From the NCBI RefSeq assembly GCF_006440775.1, contig NZ_VFTZ01000030.1, positions 1 through 57,493 of the forward strand: a DNA stretch of 57,493 nt, read 5' to 3'. The stretch is from Mesorhizobium sp. B2-7-2. GTDB taxonomy: Bacteria > Pseudomonadota > Alphaproteobacteria > Rhizobiales > Rhizobiaceae. A program made the position numbers and the translations under genes. Below, one piece after another: positions 7,481-14,841 of this stretch. A model generated the notes under the pieces. That model was given only the letters and a program-made list of their open reading frames with translations. It searched no databases and was not told where the DNA came from. Each line of letters begins with the position of its first letter. Position 1 is the stretch's first letter.

Positions 7481-8311
7481 ATGGCCGGTATGGAAACCAC
7501 GGAAAAACGCCAGCGCGGCCGGCCGCGCGCCTTCAACGGCCCATCCGAAGCGGCCTCGGTGCAGTCGCTCGACCGGGCGCTGCGGATCCTGGCAATCGTC
7601 GCCGAGGCCAGCGGCCTGTCGCTGAGTGAAATCGCGGCGCAAAGCGGCATTGCCGCCTCGACCGCCTATCGCATGCTGACGACGCTGGAAAACCACGGCA
7701 TGGTCGAGTTCGATACGACCGACCAGCTCTGGTCCGTCGGCGTCGAAACCTACCGCATGGGCGCTGCCTTCCTGCGCCGGCGCAAACTGGTCGACCGCGC
7801 GCGCATCGTCATGCAGGAATTGATGGAAAAGACCGGCGAGACCGCCAATCTCGGCGTCGCCGAGGACGATTGCGTCGTCTTCGTCAGCCAGGTCGAGACG
7901 CACCAGGCGATCCGCGCCTTCTTCCGGCCGGGCACGCGCAGCCCCTTCCATGCTTCCGGCATCGGCAAGGCGGTGCTGGCGCATCTCGAGCCGGAACGGG
8001 TCGCCGCCATCCTGCGCAAGGCGGGCCTGCAGCGCTACACCGACAAGACGCTTTCCGACATCTCGGCGCTGGCCCATGATCTGGCCGTTATCAAGCATCG
8101 CGGCTGGTCGGTCGACGACGAGGAGCGCCACCCCGGCATGCGCTGCGTGGCCGCCGCCATCTTCAACGAGTTCGGCGAGCCGCTCGGCGGCGTTTCGGTG
8201 TCCGGACCGACGGTGCGGGTCACGCCCGAGCGGCTGGCCGAGATCGGTCCGCTGGTGCGCGACGCCGCGGTCGAGGTGACGAAGATGATCGGCGGCGTGA
8301 AAGCCTATTAA
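7481..8311 (+). CDS. IclR-family transcriptional regulator of the glyoxylate operon
   Basis: This 276-residue regulator has a winged-helix HTH at about residues 28-80 (SLDRALRILAIVAEASG, SLSEIAAQSGIAASTAYRML) and an IclR effector domain (about 95-270). The effector domain shows GETANLGVAEDD, SPFHASGIGKAVLAHL, GWSVDDEERHPGMRCVAA and GGVSVSGP. Its divergent position next to gcl suggests it controls that operon in response to glyoxylate or a related compound, like AllR in E. coli; this is inference. A second ATG at 7490 (METTEKRQRGRPRAF) is a reasonable alternative start, because neither has a strong ribosome site. Its stop overlaps that of the next, convergent gene by 4 bases. Confidence 0.93.
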   Translation: MAGMETTEKRQRGRPRAFNGPSEAASVQSLDRALRILAIVAEASGLSLSEIAAQSGIAASTAYRMLTTLENHGMVEFDTTDQLWSVGVETYRMGAAFLRRRKLVDRARIVMQELMEKTGETANLGVAEDDCVVFVSQVETHQAIRAFFRPGTRSPFHASGIGKAVLAHLEPERVAAILRKAGLQRYTDKTLSDISALAHDLAVIKHRGWSVDDEERHPGMRCVAAAIFNEFGEPLGGVSVSGPTVRVTPERLAEIGPLVRDAAVEVTKMIGGVKAY

Positions 8312-8667
8312 GACGCGCCTGGCAATGCGGTCTTTGCCGATATGTCGAAGAAATCCAGCAGGATGGCCAGCGCGACGCCACAGGCCGCGAAAATGAGGCC
8401 GGCGAGGAATATCCGGCTGGCGCGGTCATGAATGCTTCGCTGCAGGGATTTGACATCGAGCAGAATGGCCAGCGCCCGGATCTGCAGCGCAATGCCGACC
8501 AGGATCGGCAGGACGGCAATCAGATGGTAGGTCTGCCACGGGATCGGGTTGGCCGCCCAATGGGTGATGAAGCCTAGCGAGAACGCCAGCAGGATGCCGA
8601 CGATGGTGATGGTGCCGTTGCGGAAAACCGGTTCGACCCGTTCTTCCTTGGGATCCTGATTGTTCAA
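8308..8667 (-). CDS. Uncharacterised small membrane protein
   Basis: This 119-residue protein has a polar N-terminus (MNNQDPKEERVEPVFRNG) and then four hydrophobic stretches: TIVGILLAFSLGFITHW, TYHLIAVLPILVGIALQI, a weaker one at RALAILLDV, and IFLAGLIFAACGVALAILL. It looks like an inner-membrane protein with about three to four helices. I do not recognise a characterised family. The start has GAGGGG eight to nine bases upstream. Its stop overlaps the end of the IclR gene by 4 bases (convergent). Confidence 0.8.
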   Translation of the reverse strand: MNNQDPKEERVEPVFRNGTITIVGILLAFSLGFITHWAANPIPWQTYHLIAVLPILVGIALQIRALAILLDVKSLQRSIHDRASRIFLAGLIFAACGVALAILLDFFDISAKTALPGAS

Positions 8668-8821
8668 GTGACCCTCCCCTCGATGCCGTCAAAGCCAGAC
8701 TAAACGCTTGCAAAATCGCTGTACATCGTTGGTGCTCGGCAAGACCGACAGACAATAGCCAGTCCGGACGCCGGGCTTGACCGTCTTGCCGCGCCGTCGG
8801 AATGCATGCGAAAGGGCGCGG

Positions 8822-9241
8822 ATGCGGAAAACACTTTACCTCCTATCCGCCGCCTCACTTTGTGGATGCGTGGCGGCGGCACCGCCGCCGGTCGAACCGA
8901 ACGGCAACCCCAGCAGCAGCCCACTGGTCGATCCCGTTCCGATCTCGCTGGCCCTGGAGGAGATCATCACCGCAGGCGTCCGCCAGCATTTGAAGAACCC
9001 TATCGCTGCGAAATTCGGGACTATGCTCGCTGGCGAGCGCAGTTTGAACGGCCGCCACGAGATCGTGGCGTGCGGCTATGTGGACGACAAGGGCTCTCCC
9101 GGCGGCAACGAGCCTTTCATCGGCAAGATCTATCCCGATGCCGGAAACAGCTTTGAACTCGTTGCGATAAATGACGTTTCAGTCATCGGCGCCTGCAAGG
9201 CGGCGGGATTGGCAATGCCGGAGCTGAAGCCCAATTCCTGA
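8822..9241 (+). CDS. Putative lipoprotein, unknown function
   Basis: From the ATG at 8822 the protein has 139 residues. A short signal peptide (MRKTLYLLSAASLCGC) ends in a lipobox-like LCGC, and a Pro-rich stretch follows. The mature domain contains VRQHLKNPIAAKFGTM, ACGYVDDKGSPGGNEPFIG and VIGACKAAGLAMP. Its GYVDDKGSPGG segment resembles small secreted proteins common in rhizobia. A longer frame from 8777 adds 15 residues that would spoil the signal peptide. Function unknown. The lipid anchor is an inference, as Cys at -2 is unusual. Confidence 0.75.
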   Translation: MRKTLYLLSAASLCGCVAAAPPPVEPNGNPSSSPLVDPVPISLALEEIITAGVRQHLKNPIAAKFGTMLAGERSLNGRHEIVACGYVDDKGSPGGNEPFIGKIYPDAGNSFELVAINDVSVIGACKAAGLAMPELKPNS

Positions 9242-9310
9242 ATTGCTGGGGGCGGAAACGTCGCCCGCTTCAAATCAAGCCAATCAGGCGGATGCGCAAT
9301 GCTCAAACGC

Positions 9311-9332
9311 AAAAAAGGGGCTGCGTAGCCCC
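9311..9332 (-). terminator. Rho-independent terminator of the BA14K-like gene
   Basis: On the minus strand GGGGCT, a 4-base loop, AGCCCC and then TTTTTT. It lies about 25 bases past the stop of the gene at 9357-9668. Confidence 0.85.
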
Positions 9333-9356
9333 TCTCCTGCCGTTGATTTAACCCCT

Positions 9357-9668
9357 TTAGAGCCTGCAATAGCGCGGGCCGTCGTAGCTCATATAGGTGT
9401 CGGTGCGCTCGTCGTAGCTGGCGTAGCGGGCGTAGCAGCGGCGGACGTGGATCGAGTCGTAGCCGTCGTCCTCGACATAGACGGTGCGGGGCTGCTGCTG
9501 GGCGAGCAGGCTGCCGAGAACGAAACCGCCGACGCCGGCGGCGATGCCGATGCCGAGCTCGCGGCGGTGATGATGGTCGTGGGCGGCCGAAGGCTGAACA
9601 GTGCCGACGAGCGAGCCGGCGGCGACGGTGGTGGCGATGAGGCCGGAAACGATGGTGCGCTTGAACAT
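9357..9668 (-). CDS. BA14K family secreted protein
   Basis: This 103-residue protein has a signal peptide (MFKRTIVSGLIATTVAAGSL, cleavage near PSAA-HD), a His-rich patch HDHHHRREL, a glycine-rich hydrophobic segment (LGIGIAAGVGGFVLGSLLA) and a C-terminal BA14K motif (HVRRCYARYASYDERTDTY, then YDGPRYCRL). BA14K proteins were described from Brucella as immunoreactive, lectin-like surface proteins; the rhizobial role is unknown. The ATG at 9668 has GGAGAT upstream. A terminator follows the stop. Confidence 0.88.
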   Translation of the reverse strand: MFKRTIVSGLIATTVAAGSLVGTVQPSAAHDHHHRRELGIGIAAGVGGFVLGSLLAQQQPRTVYVEDDGYDSIHVRRCYARYASYDERTDTYMSYDGPRYCRL

Positions 9669-9778
9669 GACGATCTCCTGTTTCGGTGGAGAGGCGAACC
9701 ATCCGCCTCTTGATCGTCTGTCGCTGCGGCCCGGAAAAAGGTTCGAAGTATTTTCGCGATTTTTTTCGCCGGGATTGA

Positions 9779-9870
9779 GCGAATAGGGAGTAGCGAATAG
9801 CGAGTAGGGAAAGCGGGGATATGCTGAATGCAAATCCCCTATTCGCTACTCACTATTCGCTACTCGCTCA
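9779..9870. repeat. Second heptad-type inverted repeat array
   Basis: The left arm is built of GCGAATA and GCGAGTA/GGGAGTA units (about 9779-9811). The right arm is built of TATTCGC and TACTCGC/TACTCAC units (about 9839-9869). The arms are reverse complements and flank a short centre that itself contains GGGGAT/ATCCCC. Same design as 3623-3698 but with a variant unit. Confidence 0.75.
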
Positions 9871-9872
9871 CT

Positions 9873-10040
9873 TCATCCCATCCCCGTCACGTGCCTCAGC
9901 CAGAAAGCCAGCACGATGAAGCCGATGAATGTGGCGACGCCGGTCCAGTCGATGTTGGCCTTCTTCAGATCGCTGACGACCTTCACCAGCAGAAGCCAGG
10001 TCACGACAATGAGCGGCAGGATGATGACGAATCTGATCAT
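9873..10040 (-). CDS. Small membrane protein (55 residues)
   Basis: From the ATG at 10040 the protein is MIRFVIILPLIVVTWLLLVK, then VVSDLKKANIDWTGVATFIG and FIVLAFWLRHVTGMG, that is two hydrophobic helices around a short charged loop. No family recognised. It is likely an inner-membrane microprotein. A longer frame to 10106 adds 22 residues without hydrophobic character. It ends next to the heptad repeat array. Confidence 0.6.
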   Translation of the reverse strand: MIRFVIILPLIVVTWLLLVKVVSDLKKANIDWTGVATFIGFIVLAFWLRHVTGMG

Positions 10041-10149
10041 GCGGCACCCGTTCGATGCGATTGCACCTGAACAGGATGTAGGAAGCGGCGCAGCGTTTTT
10101 CAGCATGCCGGCTAAGCCACGGCGTCCCTTGGCAACCCAAAACGGAGTT

Positions 10150-10179
10150 TTGTCTTTACTGGCGCACCAAATGTGCTAC
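10150..10179 (+). promoter_or_regulatory. Probable tRNA-Thr promoter
   Basis: TTGTCT (10150-10155), an 18-base spacer and TGCTAC (10174-10179), 11 bases before the mature tRNA end. Moderate match to consensus. Confidence 0.45.
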
Positions 10180-10190
10180 CGGAGCGCCGT

Positions 10191-10266
10191 GCCCTTGTAG
10201 CTCAGCTGGTAGAGCAGCGGTTTTGTAAACCGAAGGTCGCGGGTTCGATCCCTGCCGGGGGCACCA
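10191..10266 (+). tRNA. tRNA-Thr (anticodon TGT)
   Basis: This 76-nt cloverleaf has acceptor GCCCTTG, D arm GCTCAGCTGGTAGAGC, anticodon loop TTTGTAA, T arm CGGGTTCGATCCCTG and an encoded ACCA end. The downstream DNA changes to lower GC, suggesting use of the tRNA 3' end as an integration point. Confidence 0.97.
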
Positions 10267-10583
10267 ACTCAATCGCCTGATTTCAGCCTGCCATGCTCAA
10301 CACGCAAGCTGAGGGGTTAGGGTCCGCCCCAAAGTCGTTTGGCGGACAGCACTCCCATACGCACATACTGTGAGTGAGTCGATGGCCGTGCCCCAAGACC
10401 GATTGAGCTAATACGAGATATGCGTTTGGTGAGCGGCGTCAACTCAAGCGAATAAAAGCTCTTCCGAAAACTGTGAAGAAAGTGACGACTAATACTCGTC
10501 GCCATTGCGCGGCCATCACGAATACCCCTTATTCTCAAATCTGCGGGCCGTTGTTCAAATCGGGTGAGCCAAAGGGGGGCTAA
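10267..10583. other. Gap between tRNA-Thr and the SIR2 gene, start of the low-GC insert
   Basis: This holds a hairpin at 10322-10347 (GTCCGCC paired with GGCGGAC, then a 2-base bulge and AAA/TTT around a GTCG loop). It also holds a weak 73-codon minus-strand frame (10317-10538) with many Ser and Arg residues that I cannot assign. No integrase and no copy of the tRNA 3' end could be seen. The promoter of the SIR2 gene must lie in its right part; no convincing hexamers were found. Confidence 0.5.
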
Positions 10584-13019
10584 ATGACTATCTCACTCAA
10601 ACAGCTAATCAACGATCTGATACCAAGAAAGACTGTTCTGCTCTTCGGAGCAGGCTCCACAATACCGTCCGGAGCACCGGCCGTTTCGAAGATAATCGGC
10701 CACTTTTCATCAACCTTCGGGATTGACTCCGACAAATATACTCTGAGTGAAATATCAAGTTTAGCCGAAAACCGATTTTCGAGGAAAAAGGTGATTGCAG
10801 AGCTAAGGAAGCTGTGCTCCAACCTACATCCGCAGGGCGGCCTGAAAAACCTTTCTCTGTATGACTGGAAAAGCATTTACACAACGAATTACGACAATCT
10901 AGTAGAACAAACTTATGAGGCACGAGGAAAGTCGTGTCGAGTTTTTTCTTCCAACTTTGACTTTACTATTTCAGACTCAGATTACAATATTGAACTCTTC
11001 AAGATTCACGGGACTATCGACAAGGATATAAGTGACGGAAACGTTTCTCGAATTATCTTATCTGAAGCAGACTACGAGCAAACCGATACTTACAGAGAAT
11101 ACATCTATGATCGACTCAAAGGCGATTTGGCAGGTGCGAATCTCATTATTATCGGCCAGTCACTAACCGATCCTGACCTTAAGTCAATAGTCAACCGAGC
11201 TGCAGCATTAAACGCCAAGGTACTCAATCCTGCAAAAATCACGCTGCTTCTCTTCCAAAAAGACGAAGATAGAGCGTCGCTGTTTGAGCAAAGAGGTATC
11301 ACGGTTGCCTTCGGCGGAATCGATGATTTCTTCGCAGAGCTGGCGCGAAGTTCCACTAAAACGAAAACGACCGCTTTCTCATCTGCGGGTTCGGTTGATG
11401 AAATATTTGCAATAAACCCGTCGTCTATTGACGTCGCCAGTTCAGCAAATGCGGAACTTTCAGATGTGAGCGCGATGTTCAATGGTTGGCCCGCAAGCTA
11501 CGCCGACATCGAGGCAGGTCTGACGTTCGGTCGAACGCTAGCCGATGCGATACAGAATTACCTAGACACAGATTCCACTCTGTGCGCCACCGTGCTTGGC
11601 GCTGCCGGCGTTGGCAAATCCACCGCAGTGAGGCAGGCAATCCTCCGGATGAGCGAGAGGGGTGATCGCGCCTGGGAGCACCAACCCAACCATCGACTTA
11701 CCGTTGCAAACTGGCTCAAAGTAGCCGGCTGCCTACGCGAATCAGGAGAGCGGGGCGTGCTGTTCATAGACGATGCACATGTCCATCTTTCGGAGATAAA
11801 CGACCTGATTGACCGTTTGGCCGTGGATAACAATGCGCATCTAAAGCTAGTTTTTGTTAGCACCCGAAATCAGTGGTCTCCCAGGATAAAGACTCCAAAC
11901 ATATTCAAGTTCGGAAAGGAATTTTCCTTATCCCGTCTATCTCCTGAGGAAATCGAGCGCCTTCTTCAACTAATCGACAAGAACACCACTATTCGATCAC
12001 TTGTTGAAGAGACCTTCAGCGGCTTCAGCAAGAATGAACGTAGGAGACGCTTGGCGCAAAGATGTGAAGCAGACATGTTCGTTTGCTTCAAAAATATCTT
12101 TGCGGTCGAAGCTTTCGACGACATCATATTGCGAGAATTTGCTGAGCTTGGTGAAGTTGACCAGGACGTTTACCGCTATGTAGCTGCGATGGAGAATGCC
12201 GGGGTCAGGGTTCATAGGCAGTTCGTAATACGCCTTCTTGGCATCCCGGCTCCGCACATTAGCCAAATTCTGACAAGTTTAAGTGATATTATACACGAGT
12301 ATGACATTGACGATAGACTAGGGATATACGGCTGGCGCTGTCGTCACGTTGTTATTTCCGAAATAATTACTCGATTCAAATTCAAAGATACAGAAGCAAT
12401 AGTAGATCTATTTGATAGAGTGATCGACAGCCTTTCGCCGACGTATGATATAGAAATACGAACCATTAGAGAGCTCTGCAATGTCCAAACGGGAATTGCG
12501 CGTATCCCTGATAAAAACGTACAGAATCGACTTCTAAGAAAGATAATTTCAAATGCGCCAGGTGAGCGGGTTCCACGCCACCGGCTTATTAGAAACCTCA
12601 TTGACCAGGGGGCCTTTGAGAAGGCAGAGACGGAGATTCGTTTATTTGGAAAGGATTTCGGTCCAGATGGCCCCGTGCATCGGTATAAGATCCGGCTTAT
12701 GATCGCTCGCGCAGTCCGAACTCCCGGAATTCTTGAGGAGGACAGAATTGCTATATTGGAACAGGCTAACACACTTGCAGTCTCAGGCGTAGAGCGCTAC
12801 CCTCATAATAAAAACATTCTTTCAGCTTATGCGGAACTTGGAATTGAATACTATCGGCGAACTGGATCGTATCAGATATATGATGAGGCCATAAACCAGC
12901 TAAAGATTGCGGAAGAGCGTTTGGGCGACCCCGAAATTACCGCTATCATTGCGCGATACGAGCGGCGTCTCGCTGGTCAAACCGTCGAACAGGAGGACAC
13001 CGTCGCAGAGGAATCTTAG
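10584..13019 (+). CDS. SIR2-domain P-loop ATPase (STAND/AAA-like), candidate antiphage defence protein
   Basis: 811 residues in three parts. (1) A SIR2-like domain, about 1-255: LLFGAGSTIPSGAP (19-32), the TTNYD motif (100-104), IHG (141-143) and GQSLTDPDL (191-199). N102 and H142 are where SIR2 NAD hydrolases have catalytic residues. (2) An ATPase, about 300-520: FGRTLADAI, Walker A GAAGVGKST (339-347), Walker B VLFIDDAH (392-399) and a sensor-like VFVSTRNQW. (3) A winged-helix-like segment (about 528-575) and an alpha-helical C-terminus (about 600-811) of tetratricopeptide character, probably the sensor. Proteins of this order include SIR2-STAND (AVAST type V-like) defence ATPases that deplete NAD on infection. 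The start has AAAGGGGGG just upstream. GC is far below that of its neighbours, it lies behind tRNA-Thr, and its stop overlaps tetR by 4 bases. The defence role is inferred. Confidence 0.85.
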   Translation: MTISLKQLINDLIPRKTVLLFGAGSTIPSGAPAVSKIIGHFSSTFGIDSDKYTLSEISSLAENRFSRKKVIAELRKLCSNLHPQGGLKNLSLYDWKSIYTTNYDNLVEQTYEARGKSCRVFSSNFDFTISDSDYNIELFKIHGTIDKDISDGNVSRIILSEADYEQTDTYREYIYDRLKGDLAGANLIIIGQSLTDPDLKSIVNRAAALNAKVLNPAKITLLLFQKDEDRASLFEQRGITVAFGGIDDFFAELARSSTKTKTTAFSSAGSVDEIFAINPSSIDVASSANAELSDVSAMFNGWPASYADIEAGLTFGRTLADAIQNYLDTDSTLCATVLGAAGVGKSTAVRQAILRMSERGDRAWEHQPNHRLTVANWLKVAGCLRESGERGVLFIDDAHVHLSEINDLIDRLAVDNNAHLKLVFVSTRNQWSPRIKTPNIFKFGKEFSLSRLSPEEIERLLQLIDKNTTIRSLVEETFSGFSKNERRRRLAQRCEADMFVCFKNIFAVEAFDDIILREFAELGEVDQDVYRYVAAMENAGVRVHRQFVIRLLGIPAPHISQILTSLSDIIHEYDIDDRLGIYGWRCRHVVISEIITRFKFKDTEAIVDLFDRVIDSLSPTYDIEIRTIRELCNVQTGIARIPDKNVQNRLLRKIISNAPGERVPRHRLIRNLIDQGAFEKAETEIRLFGKDFGPDGPVHRYKIRLMIARAVRTPGILEEDRIAILEQANTLAVSGVERYPHNKNILSAYAELGIEYYRRTGSYQIYDEAINQLKIAEERLGDPEITAIIARYERRLAGQTVEQEDTVAEES

Positions 13020-13657
13020 GCACTCTCTGTGGAGACTTCGCTTGAGTTCCTGATCGCGGCCACCAAAATTCTGTTCTGCCTTCGTATCGCCGCGCGCAGG
13101 TCCGGTATCTTCGCCTCGTCGCGCTTCACGAACTCGATGAACATCATGTTCATGTTGTTGAAGATCAGCTCGCCCACCGCCGGCCCGTCTATGTCCGAGC
13201 GCACAAGCCCGATCTCCTGCAGGCGGACTATCAGCGCGCTAATCTGCCTGGTCAGTTCCCGGTCGAGGGCGGTGTAGGCCTGGCCGAAGGGGCTGTCGGG
13301 CAGTTGCGTCGAGATCGCCATCGCCTGGCGCCACATCTCTTTGCTCAGATAATTCAGCGAGTGCTCGATATAGATGCCGATCAGCGTGTCCAGCGCGTCG
13401 CCGACATTGGCGGGCGGGCTGGCGACCACCCCTCGCCCGGCATTCAGCACCTCATTGACTTCCAACGACACGATAGCGCCGAGGATGTCACCCTTGTTCT
13501 GGTAGTAGTTGTAGATGGTGCCGATCGAGACTTCGGCTTGCGCTGCGATCGCCTCGATCTTGGCGCCTTCGTAGCCGGCCTCGCGGAAGAGCTCCGTCGC
13601 CGCATCGATAATGCGCCTGTGCCGGTCCGCCTTCTGCCGTTCGCGTAATCCGCTCAT
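13016..13657 (-). CDS. TetR-family regulator of the adjacent ABC transporter operon
   Basis: This 213-residue regulator has an N-terminal HTH (about residues 10-58: RRIIDAATELFREAGYEG and VSIGTIYNYYQNKGDIL) followed by a helical ligand-binding domain. It is transcribed divergently from the transporter operon. The 93-base gap contains a long palindrome (13685-13710), so it most likely represses that operon and itself until a ligand binds. The stop TAA (13016-13018) overlaps the end of the SIR2 gene, which marks the right edge of the low-GC insert. Confidence 0.93.
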   Translation of the reverse strand: MSGLRERQKADRHRRIIDAATELFREAGYEGAKIEAIAAQAEVSIGTIYNYYQNKGDILGAIVSLEVNEVLNAGRGVVASPPANVGDALDTLIGIYIEHSLNYLSKEMWRQAMAISTQLPDSPFGQAYTALDRELTRQISALIVRLQEIGLVRSDIDGPAVGELIFNNMNMMFIEFVKRDEAKIPDLRAAIRRQNRILVAAIRNSSEVSTESA

Positions 13658-13684
13658 ATCGGCCTCTCTGCCACAAAATCATAA

Positions 13685-13710
13685 TTGACTCAATTTTAGA
13701 ATTGGTTCAA
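13685..13710. promoter_or_regulatory. 26-bp palindromic operator for the TetR regulator
   Basis: The arms are TTGA-NN-CAATT and AATTG-NN-TCAA around a TTAG centre, giving 18 symmetric positions out of 26. It lies between tetR and the transporter operon. A -35-like TTGACT on the plus strand is part of the left arm, so bound repressor would block RNA polymerase. Confidence 0.7.
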
Positions 13711-13750
13711 CTTTTCTTCCAACAAGCCAGCAAGGCAGGGAGAACACTCG

Positions 13751-14833
13751 ATGAACATCACCGCCCGGACTCCGCTTTCCACCCTGAAGTCCCATCTGTC
13801 AGCCGCTTGTGCGGCCGCGGCTCTGCTTCTCGCGGCGGGCGGCGCACAGGCCGCCGATCTCAACGCGCTGATCTGGTGCGATCATTCCGATCCGGCGCTG
13901 CTGCAGCCCTTCGAGGAGGCCAACAACGTCAAGGTCAACGTCAAGGAGTTCGAAGGCACTGGCGCGGGGCTCGCCATCGTCGACCAGTCGCAGCCCGGCG
14001 ACTGGGACGTGATGGTGATCGATAGCATCGACGTGCCGCGCGGCGTCGAGAAAGGCCTGTTCGAGCCGCTGCCTGAGGACAAGCTGCCCTTCGCCGACCT
14101 TTTCCCCGAAGTGACGATGGACACGTCGACCGTCGTTAACGGCAAGCGCTACGGCATCACCGAAAAGTTCGGCTACAACACGATCGGCTTCAACAAGACC
14201 AAGGTCGATCCGGCCGACATGCAGTCGCTGGCCTCGCTCACCAGCGACAAATACAAGGGCAAGGTCGCGATCTACGACTATTACCTGCCGGTGATCGGCA
14301 TGGCCGCTCTGGCCATCGGCAAGAAGACCGCCGACCTCACCGAGGCCGACCTGCCGGCGCTCAAGGCTGAGCTGCTCAAGATGAAGGCCAATGCGAAGCT
14401 GGTCGGCGAGGTCACAGCCAGCCAGACCGCCCTTGCCACCGGCGAAGTCGACATACTGGTCGGCGGCGGCGAATGGGTGACGGCGGGGCTCGCCAAGGAG
14501 AATCCGGCGCTCGACTTCTCGATCCCGAAGGAGGGTGCGGTGCTGTGGTCGCAGTCGCTCGCCATGTTCAAGGATTCCAAGAACAAGGACATGGCGCTGA
14601 AATTCATCCAATACATCCTGAGCCCCGAGGGTCAGGCCCGGCTTGCCACCTCTTCCTGCTACTGGGGCATGCCTTCGAACAAGAAGGCGGCGCTGAGTGA
14701 CGAGCAGAAGAAGATCCTGCGCTTCGATGAGCAGCCGGGCTTCCTCGCCCGGGCCCAGGCCTATCCGGCGCCGAACGCCGATCTCGACAAGAAGATGCAG
14801 GATATGTGGACCGAGATGCTGCAGGCGCAGTAA
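13751..14833 (+). CDS. Periplasmic substrate-binding protein of a polyamine-type ABC importer
   Basis: This 360-residue family 1 solute-binding protein (PotD/spermidine-putrescine-like) has an N-terminal signal peptide ending near AGGAQA-AD (about residue 35). The mature part carries LNALIWCDHSDPALLQPFEE, GDWDVMVIDS, YGITEKFGYNTIGFNKTKVD and ILVGGGEWVTAGLAKENP. It would capture a cationic or organic ligand in the periplasm; the ligand cannot be told from sequence. It is the first gene of a tight operon with two permeases, an ATPase and a hydrolase. AGGGAG lies about 12 bases before the start, a long spacing. Confidence 0.92.
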   Translation: MNITARTPLSTLKSHLSAACAAAALLLAAGGAQAADLNALIWCDHSDPALLQPFEEANNVKVNVKEFEGTGAGLAIVDQSQPGDWDVMVIDSIDVPRGVEKGLFEPLPEDKLPFADLFPEVTMDTSTVVNGKRYGITEKFGYNTIGFNKTKVDPADMQSLASLTSDKYKGKVAIYDYYLPVIGMAALAIGKKTADLTEADLPALKAELLKMKANAKLVGEVTASQTALATGEVDILVGGGEWVTAGLAKENPALDFSIPKEGAVLWSQSLAMFKDSKNKDMALKFIQYILSPEGQARLATSSCYWGMPSNKKAALSDEQKKILRFDEQPGFLARAQAYPAPNADLDKKMQDMWTEMLQAQ

Positions 14834-14841
14834 ACCGGCCG

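Noticed and set aside
10267..13100. Duplicated tRNA-Thr 3' end as an attachment site
   Set aside because: I looked for the T-arm and acceptor sequence (GGTTCGATCCCTGC) around the right border of the insert and saw no second copy, and there is no integrase.
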